Positions 56,024 through 64,000 of a stretch of 64,000 bases of DNA are shown here, piece after piece. Source of the stretch: Flammulina velutipes (Eukaryota; Basidiomycota; Agaricomycetes; Agaricales; Physalacriaceae). The notes below the pieces were generated by a model. That model saw only the letters and a list, made by a program, of their open reading frames with translations. It was not told where the DNA came from and did not search any database. A program made the translations under genes and the position numbers. Within the stretch, counting starts at the first letter, position 1, and each line of letters opens with the position of its first letter. The stretch is taken from positions 2,604,001-2,668,000 of the forward strand of contig CM022372.1 in assembly GCA_011800155.1 (NCBI GenBank), in the 5' to 3' direction.

Positions 56024-59000
56024 TCAAACCATACTGTCATTCCCAACCGACGCAGGCAATAACGTTGGCCCAGCCGTGGCGTTTCCATGTTCTATTGTAG
56101 CGAGCGTGTGGCGCCGCTTGCTTGTTGACGAACGATCATTGGAAGGACCAGCAGGTTGAATGTTGATTGGTGAAGAGGACAAGCCGAGCGCCAGTTTACG
56201 GACACGCGTCGGGGGCATCGAGGCAAAGAAGTCGTCCAAAATCTTGAGGACGAACTGCATCCTCTCCTGAATAGCCTGTATCTGCTCATGATCTTTTGGT
56301 ATATGGAAATATGGCCAGTTCCATGGCTCGATACCAATGAGGTAGCGTGTTCTTTCATGCCAGGCGGCGCGATTTGCATGGAGGCGTACAAGTTTGAGAA
56401 TATTTTCTGTTGCGTCTTTCTGAATGCTTCGACTAAACCCACTATCTGTCCTAAATGACAACCGGCTGACATGTTCCAGTCCAAGGATCCGGCAGACAGT
56501 GAAGAGTCTATCCGACTCTGCGCGAAGGAATTCCATGCATTGATGAGTAAGAGCCGGAGAGTGATAGCCTCGAGCAAGCCCACTCACGAAAGCGGCAACA
56601 ACACGACAGATGCCGTCCAAAACGTTGGGATCAAGCTCTGTCCGAGGAGAGAAAAGTGGTGACTCCGAGCCGCAGAGAAGGGTAAAATAGGATGTAGCGC
56701 TCTCAATGTCCAGGCTAAATGCATATTCCAAGACGGCACTAATGTGATGGCCAGACTCGATGTCCACCGCCGACCAACGAAGCTCAGAGATGAGCTTCGT
56801 GAACAGTTTAAGGCTAGGAACGGTGCCGCGGCGACAATGCCACCTATATTTTTCAACGACGGAGCGGTAACACCGAATGAGAACATCGTTATTGCTCAGC
56901 CCGTCCCACCAATTCCCAACAAAGGCCTCCAGTATGCACTTCTCTGCACGACAACAAATAGCTTGGGAATCACCGGAAGTCCTATCATCCGGCCTCAGCG
57001 GGATCCTAGTCCAAGTGACCAGGAGCATCGAGACAGCGTCGTCCATGACACGATTTCTGTTGTTTGATAGTTCGGAGACAATGTAGTCGTTGATTATAAA
57101 GAGTTGGCGTAATGGAACGGAAACAGATAGGTCATCGCGATGCCACATGTTTGTTATGAGGTGATTAAGCGGGACCATGTCAAGAGTAAGTGGCACCCCA
57201 CCAGAAAAAGGTGAAGGCGCCTGCCCAAGATTGTCCAATACTTCACTGAGGGCAAGTCGACATAGCAAAAGGTTTTGGTCTATGTCTCCATCATCAAGGC
57301 CAGTCATGAGTCGTTGCCAAAGGATGGATGGAAGAAGGATTGGGCGTCCGGCATTATACTCCTGCATGATGTGCACGAGCAAATCCTTGTTATACCAGTC
57401 CCGAGATCGCATTTCCCGAAATTCCACAGCTTTCGTCGGCGCATAGGTCAGAATGGCGGCAAGGGTGTGAAAAGGAGGCTCGAATGCCTCGGCATCTGCT
57501 TGCCACCAGTGCCGCTCAATCTGAGGTATTTTGACATGCCTTTGGGCCCGCAAAAGCCGCTCAGCACGACTTTCTTGACCTGGACGAATTGAATAGAGGC
57601 GAGGTCTGTGGATCACTTCCTCTAGAGCCTTATCCAAGTAGGTACAGACCTCGCTCAATTGACCCGAGACACCCTCGGAAAGGCAGCCCAGGGACTGCAG
57701 GACAATGCTCTTGGTCGGCGGGTTGGATGTCATTTGGTGGAGCCACACAAGAGCATCACAAGCGATACCCTCCGCAACTCCGTCATCCGTCGCAGCGCTA
57801 CGCTCTGCTTCCTTCAGCGTCGGGAACTTGTGGGAGGTAGACGGGTCCAATGAGGTTTTCGCTGAGGCACCAAACAGATTAGAGAGCCTGGTTGAGAAAG
57901 GCTTGAAGATGCGCGCGGTTGAGGCGACCACCGGTGTCGAGGAGATATGGAGGGCGCGCACGGGGCCTGAGGATGATATGAAGGAAAAGAATGTAAATGT
58001 TGGACGCATCAAGATGTTGAGAATGTCCGAGAACGGCGTTCGGTAGGGACATTGCGTGTAGATAATAGGAAGGATGTTTGAAACTGTGTACATTGTGTAT
58101 ATTACGACAGTGATGAAGCCAACGATGGTAGCGAGGGGAACATTGAGAGGGATGAGGAAGACGACGAGACCCGCTAGAAACAATCCGAGTGCAACGTGGA
58201 GGATGATGGGGAGGGTGCCGATGATAGTGAGGACATGCCATTTCCGGAGGCCGTCGAACCGATAGAAGCGAATAAGACTACGATCACGGGCTGTACCAGA
58301 CACGATTGACAGGTACTGGTATAGCCATTGCTTGACGAGGACGGCCATCAATGCAGTACCTAGGCTCAGCGTGAGGCTGGTGAACCAGAGGGCATTGACC
58401 CAGACATCAAAGCCAGATGGCCCCGAAATTATCTCGCTGGAGAAAATGCGGTCAATCGGTGTGCCATTGATGAACGCGCGATGCAGTGTGACCATCTCAA
58501 GCAAAAGAGAGGTAGAAACGGCGGGGAAGTTGTTGGATAGAGCTTGGGACGTTTGTGCGACGAAGGTAGTAAGGACAGCGGAAAAAAGACCAGCCTATCC
58601 AAATGTTAGAAGAGATGGAAGGCGGAGAATTGTATACGTACGAAAACCAAAAGCAAATCCAGGCCATCCCGAGCCTCGACGACCATGTCATTGTCGAACA
58701 CCTCACACTCGTCTAGGTTTACTCTCCAAACGCGAGCGTTGGGTCCCAGTTCCTCGTAGATAGGATCCTCCGGATAAATCTCTTCAAAATCAAACTTGCC
58801 TACAGCGCACTCTCAGCATTGTCATCTAATTTTCGATAAAGAAACATACCAATTCTGGCCTGGTTGGTGGGTACATTCAATCCAAATCGCTTCCTGTTTG
58901 GATGTTTCGCAGAAGGGCGAGTAGGAGATGGGGTGGGTGTACGATGTGGGCGGCGATTAGGCGGGGAGACAGAACGACGACGACTTGAGCTTCGACTTCT

Positions 59001-59090
59001 GGACGTCTGCTGTGCTGCGTCCCGATAAGACGCTCGACGGGAGCGGTTCGACGCCGAGCGACTTCGAGAGCTCCTGGATAACGATGGCAT
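56024..59090 (-). CDS. DUF6535 family membrane protein (locus E, complete, shortened tail)
   Basis: Exons 59090-58850, 58799-58642 and 58594-56024 give 989 residues. Exon 1 is RS/SR-rich (SRSRSSSRRRSVSP). Exon 2 has YPEDPIYEELGPNARVWRVN. The DUF6535 membrane domain (FDVWVNALWFTSLTLSLG; VLVKQWLYQYLS; HVALGLFLAGLVVFLI) and the long helical region are uninterrupted. Unlike locus B, the last intron and the proline-rich start of the last exon are gone: FFASMPPTRVRKLALG runs straight into the tail SSSPINIQPAGPSND and ends GNDSMV. An in-frame deletion across the exon 3/4 junction explains this. Start chosen to match MPSL in locus B; an upstream in-frame ATG at 59147 would add 19 residues. Function unknown. 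Confidence 0.83.
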
Positions 59091-60785
59091 GGGCAGTGGT
59101 GGTGGGAGTTGGGAAAGAGCTGTGTGAACGTGTTTCCTGTCAAGCACCGTTCACATCAACTTGTGTCCCGGGTCCAGCGGCTCTTTGCTGTCTTCCTTCG
59201 CACGGAAACGATAGATGTGTAAGTCACCGTAAGCGCCTTGCAAATTGTTGTGTCCTTTGCCATAAGCATGACGATACTTGGTATGCATCGTTCCAGTCGT
59301 TATCGCGCCCGTGGTGGAAGAAGATTGAGTATTGACAAAAGCACCAGCTGCGGGCAGAGAAAGCCAGAGGTAGGCATACGCGCGACCTTGCATTCAGAAT
59401 TCATCCAAACAGATTTCTGGAATCCATGAGATTTTTGCCGTACGCTAACAATGCATGTTAGCAGGGGAGTAGAATGGGGAGAATACCACGTACCAGATAC
59501 CTGCTTCGTTCTGCTCCTCGTCGTCTTGCATAGAATTCAACAGGAAGTGTTGGCCTCGCAGCTGGACGATCCCAAAGCCGTCTTGCCGGAAGGATGCGCG
59601 GGGAACGACAGCGATGATTAAGACAGTCGAAGGATGAGATACCTGGGACGAGTTAACGGATGGAAAGCAACGGGGTGCGCACATACCCGGATAAGCTACA
59701 CTGTCGAAGCCTCAGCGAGGCTAATGAACCAAATGGCATTGAAGCTCGTTCCGTTCGGACTCCATTGTTATACGAGCGCCTTGGATGCGCGTATCAAGCG
59801 TCAAGTTGAGTGTTTAGCGATTTCCTCAATGAACGAAAACATTAGCATGACGGTGTGAAGCCAAGGTAGGTGTGCCATCAAATCTTACCTTCCGACCACC
59901 ATCTCACCCGTCCGACTTGACAAAGGATACCGACGATGCTAATACGTTAGGCTCGTACGCCAGCTACATTCAAGGTGCATCTCCGGAGCAAAATCTGGTT
60001 CGAACCCCCGCCGAACTCTATACCACGAACGATGTGTGTCTGTATACCTTTGGTTGTCTACTTCGGACTCTGATACTCATCAGGCCACCAGTTATGCGTC
60101 AACGTCGTCCGAAGCAGAGCCAGTGACACGGATCTTCTTGGCTGGTGTCTAAAAATCTCACTCACTGACAAATAAACTCTCTGCTATTAAATTACTCGCT
60201 CTGGGCTCTTCAACAAATCAACCCGCCCGTCGTTCGTATTTTGCTTGCTCCGCTTCCCCTTTGACGATGTATCTGTCGACGAGCTGCTTTCCTCGTCAGA
60301 TGGCTTTCACTTCCTCCCCACGAACTGAACGATCTGCCGAAACCTCACTCTGAGCTCGTCCCAACCATGCATAGGGTATTATACGACGCGCTGAGCCTCT
60401 AGTTCAACAGTTTGAATACTGGTTTGCCGTGCTTGCTCTAAATCAGCCAGGTACGAGCTCGTGCATCGAACAATTCACAATTTAACGATGGAAATTGCAG
60501 GGGACGATTGAAAACGAATGAGAGGCTTCAATGAAATCCGAGCAAGGATTGAATTGTTACGTCCTTGCTCGGAACTGTACATTTGGAGGTTGTGTTCAGT
60601 CATTTATCCAGCTCACCGACAAAGTCTCATGATACATAATTCTGTTATCGCTTATGGACCTTCGATTCAATTCCAACTGCTTCGTTCGAAAGTTACACAT
60701 CGTCTGCATTATAAAACGGACGGTTCCTTCCACTTTATTCAATCCTCCCCCAACCTTGTCCTCGTTACTGGCAGAACGCAGGTGG
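59091..60785. other. Intergenic; duplicated 5' flank of locus E, then nothing recognised
   Basis: 59091-59250 mirrors the 5' flank of locus B, with the conserved block at 59120-59144. From 59260 to 60600 only short open frames are seen; the B-box-like ggttcgaacc at about 59998 has no tRNA context. 60600-60785 is the 3' flank of locus F. Confidence 0.35.
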
Positions 60786-63700
60786 TCAAACCATACTATC
60801 ATCCCCAGCCGGCGCAGGCAGTGACGATGGCCCAGCCGCGGCATTCGCAGGTTCTATCGTAGCGAGCATGTGGCGAGACTCGCTTGCTGACATTCGAGAT
60901 GGACGATCATTGGAAGGGCCAGCAAGTTCAATGTCGACTGGTGGGGAGGATGAGCGTCGGAACGCCCTAGCCGACGGAACTAGTTGACGGACGCGCCTCC
61001 AATGAGAGACTGCCATTGGTGGTTCTGGATGTGAGCCCATAGATACAACTGGTCCTGTTTGGGGCTCAGAGGGAGGAGGTGCTTGAGGCAGATTTGGAGG
61101 GTTCTGCGGGGAAGGGATCAATATTGAGGATCAGACTGAAGATGGAGACATACCTCACTGGGGGAGGCAAAGAAGTCGTCTAGAACCTTGAGGGCGAATC
61201 GCATCCTCTCTTGGACAAGCGTAAGGTGTTGATAATCGTGTGGTATCGAATATTTCCAGTTCCATGGATCGATGTCAATGAGGTAGTGTGTTCTGTCCTG
61301 CCAGGAGGCGCAACTTGGATTGAGACGCGCCAGTTTCAAAAGATTGTCTGTGATCTCTTTCCTTCTGCTATCCTCATCCACTCCCGCAAAGTCAGACCAT
61401 CCAACCTTTTCTATAGCAAAAAGCCGACAGACAGTGAAGAGTCTATCTGGCTCCGCGCCAAGGAATTCCAGGCATTGACGAGTAAGAGCTGGATGGTGAG
61501 AACCTCGAGCAAGCCCGCTCACGAAAGCGGCAATAACACGACAAATGTGGGTTGAAACCTCGAGAGAAAGCTGTGTCCGAGGAGAGAAGAGCGGTGATTC
61601 GGAGCCACAGAGAAGGGTATAATAGGCTGTGGCGCTTCCGACGTCTAGGCTGAATACTTGTTCCAAAATGGGGGAAATGTCATAGCCAGACATCTCTGCC
61701 ACCACCGACGACCAACACAACTCCGAGAAGAGCTTCATGAACAATTTAACGCCAGGAACACTGCGGGGACCACGATACCACCGATATCGGTGCACAACAG
61801 AACTGTAACACCGAATGAGAACATCGGTATAGCTCAGCCCGTCCCACCAATTGCCAACAAAGACATCCAGTATGCACTTCTCTGCACGTTGACAAATAGC
61901 TTCGGAATCGCCAGAAGTACCATCAATCGGCGGAGGGATACGATTCCAAATATCCACGAGGGTTGAAATGGCATCGGCTGTGACAAGATCCCTATTGGTT
62001 GATAGTTCGGAGACGATGCAGTCATTGATTATACAGAGTTGGCGTAGTGGTTCAGAATTAGGGAGGACGTTTTGAGGCAGTATGCTTGTTATGACCTGCT
62101 TCAATGGGACCGTGTCATGAGTAATCAGCACCCCACCAGAAAATGGAGGAGATGTCCGCTCAGTATTGTCCCATGAATCAAGGGCGAGTCGACAGAGTGA
62201 TAGTTTGAGGTTTTTGTCTTCAAGATCCATAGGCATGAATTGTTGCCAGAGCGTGGATGGAAGATGGATTGGGCGCCCTGCACTATACTGCTGTATGATA
62301 TGCATGAACAAATCTTTGGAATACCAGTCCCGGGGTTCCCCTCCCCGAGATTTCACAGATATCGCTGGCACGTAGGTCAGAATGGCAGCAAGGATGTGAA
62401 AAGGAGGCTTGAATGCCTTTGCATCTGCCTCCCACCACGGGCACCGAGTTTGAGGTTCTTTGATATGTCTCTGGGCGCGTAAAAGCCGCTCAGCGCGACT
62501 TTCTTGACCTGGAAGGATTGACCACAAGTCGAAATTTCCACTTGCATGTTTGCGCCCATGGATCACTTCCTCTAAAGCTTGCTTCAAGTCGGTGTTAATT
62601 GTGGCCATTCGATCGGAGACATTGTCGGAAAGGCAGCCCAAGGACTGCAGGACGATGCTCTTGGTCGGTGAGTTGGACGTCATTTGGTAGAGCCACACAA
62701 GAGCATCAGCTGCGATACCCTCTGCAACTTCATCACCCGTTGCAGCAATGCGCTCTGCATCCTTGAGCGTCGGGAAGACGACCTTCGGCGAGGTAGACGG
62801 GCCCACAGGTGATGCACGGAGCAGATCAGGGGTTTTGGTTTTTGAAAGCCTGTAAAGGCGCACGGCTGAAGTGGCAGCAGATGACAAGAAGGTACGGAGG
62901 GCTCGGGCGGGGGCTGAAGACGATATGAATGAAAGCCACGTAAATATTGGACTCATTAGAACATTCAGGATGTCTGAGAACGGTGTTCGATATGGACATT
63001 GTGTGTGGATGATGGGGAGGATATTGGACACTGCGTACATTGCATATATAATGACAGTGATAAAGCCAACGATGGTAGCGAGGGGAACATTGAGAGGAAT
63101 GAGGAAGACCACAAGGCCGGCTAGAAAGAGTGCGAGTGCGACATGGAGGACGATGGGAAGGGTGCCAATGATAGTGAGGACGTGCCATTTCCGCAGGCCA
63201 TCGAACCGGTAGAAGCGAATGAGGCTGCGATCACGGGCTGTACCAGATATGAATGACATGTACTGGTAGAGCCACTGCTTGACGAGGACGGCCATCAGTG
63301 CAGTACCAAGGCTCAGTGAGAGGCTCGTGAACCAGAGTGCATTGACCCAGACGTCAAAACCTGAGGGTCCGGAAGTCATCTCGCTCGAGGAGATGTCGTC
63401 GATGGGGGTGCCATTGATGAGCGCGCGCTGTAGTGTGACCATCTCAAGCAGAAGAGAGGTCGAAACTGCGGGGAAATTGTTGGATAGGGCTTGAGATGTT
63501 TGTGCGACAAAGGTGGTAAGGACTGCAGAAAAAAGACCAGCCTGTGAAAATATGTCAGAGGAGAGGGCGGGCAGAGAACGGTATACGCACAAAAACCAAG
63601 AGTAAGTCCAGACCGTCCCGAGCCTCGACGACCATGTCGTTGTCAAAAACCTCGCATTCGTCCAGGTTTACTCTCCAAACGCGAGCGTTGGGCCCCAGTT

Positions 63701-64000
63701 CCTCGTAGATGGGATCCTCGGGGTACTTTGCCTCGAAGTCAAACTTGCCTGGAAGGCGCGTTCAATATAGACATTTTCAAAAAACCAAAGGACATACCGA
63801 TCCTGGGTTGGTTGTCGTGGACATGTAATCCAAATCGCTTCCTGTCCGGATGAGTCGCCGACGGGCGAGAAGGAGACGGACTGGGTGTACGATTTGGGCG
63901 GCGAATATGCGGGGAGACAGGACGACGACGACTGGAGTTTCGACTTTCCGATGTTTGCTGTGCTGCATCCCGGTAACACGTCTGCTGTGCTGCCTCCCGA
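60786..64000 (-). CDS. DUF6535 family membrane protein (locus F, 5' end beyond the window)
   Basis: Exons, in reading order: beyond 64000-63798 (partial), 63748-63591, 63541-61154 and 61103-60786. The visible part of exon 1 is Ser/Arg/Gln-rich, with a repeated unit (REAAQQTCYRDAAQQT) and PSPSPSRPSATHPDRKRFGL. Exon 2 carries YPEDPIYEELGPNARVWRVN. Exon 3 has the complete membrane domain (FDVWVNALWFTSLSLSLG; VLVKQWLYQYMS; HVALALFLAGLVVFLI; ITVIIYAMYAVSNILP) and the helical region without a stop. Exon 4 is the proline-rich tail (NPPNLPQAPPPSEPQTG) ending GDDSMV. At least 1,022 residues are visible, so it is of the same size as locus B and probably functional. Confidence 0.8.

Noticed and set aside
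59940..60020. Possible tRNA (ggttcgaacc resembling a B box)
   Set aside because: No A box at the right distance and no acceptor or anticodon stem could be folded around it.

Overview
This window reads as nuclear DNA of a mushroom-forming basidiomycete (Agaricomycetes). Coding regions are cut by many introns of about 45-60 bases, and the recognisable families are typical of that class: DUF6535 and DUF6533 membrane proteins, F-box-like proteins of about 280 residues, HSPA12-type Hsp70 proteins, an M35 metalloendopeptidase, a kexin and two P450s. No rRNA, tRNA, CRISPR array or operon was seen. All exon models below were built by hand from frame, GT/GC-AG sites and comparison between copies inside the window.

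Layout. 1-6.7 kb: the 3' end of a DUF6535 gene, then two minus-strand F-box-like genes around a gene-poor stretch. 7.6-8.7 kb: a DUF6533-like membrane protein. 9.1-14.7 kb: a compact P450 / Erg6-like methyltransferase / P450 group, all three with complete reading frames, resembling a small terpenoid or sterol tailoring cluster without a backbone enzyme. 15.7-18.7 kb and 30.4-33.8 kb: two arms of an inverted duplication, each holding an F-box-like copy, a near-identical unknown gene with a proline run and coiled coil, and DUF6535 5' sequence. 19.4 kb: a small secreted cysteine-rich protein. 21.3-22.3 kb: a decayed kinase-like gene. 23.3-28.7 kb and 53.7-59.1 kb: a second, larger inverted duplication, each arm holding a complete DUF6535 gene convergent with a gene of an unrecognised secreted family (called SX here). 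35.4-41.2 kb: M35 protease, Hsp70-like gene and a coiled-coil protein. 42.5-44.7 kb: a kexin without a membrane anchor. 45-48 kb: relics. 48.1-52.9 kb: a decayed DUF6535 copy (carrying a 62-base foldback insertion) followed by a frameshifted SX copy. 60.8-64 kb: another DUF6535 gene running off the right edge.

How it fits together. Much of the window is a local gene-family factory. DUF6535 (seven loci: two complete, two cut by the window edges, three broken), SX (two complete, one frameshifted) and the F-box-like family (two complete, one with a single frameshift, the rest relics) have spread by inverted and tandem segmental duplication, and older copies are decaying. All three SX genes lie close to a DUF6535 gene, so the two families appear to move together. 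The single-copy enzymes between these arrays look intact and probably work independently of them.
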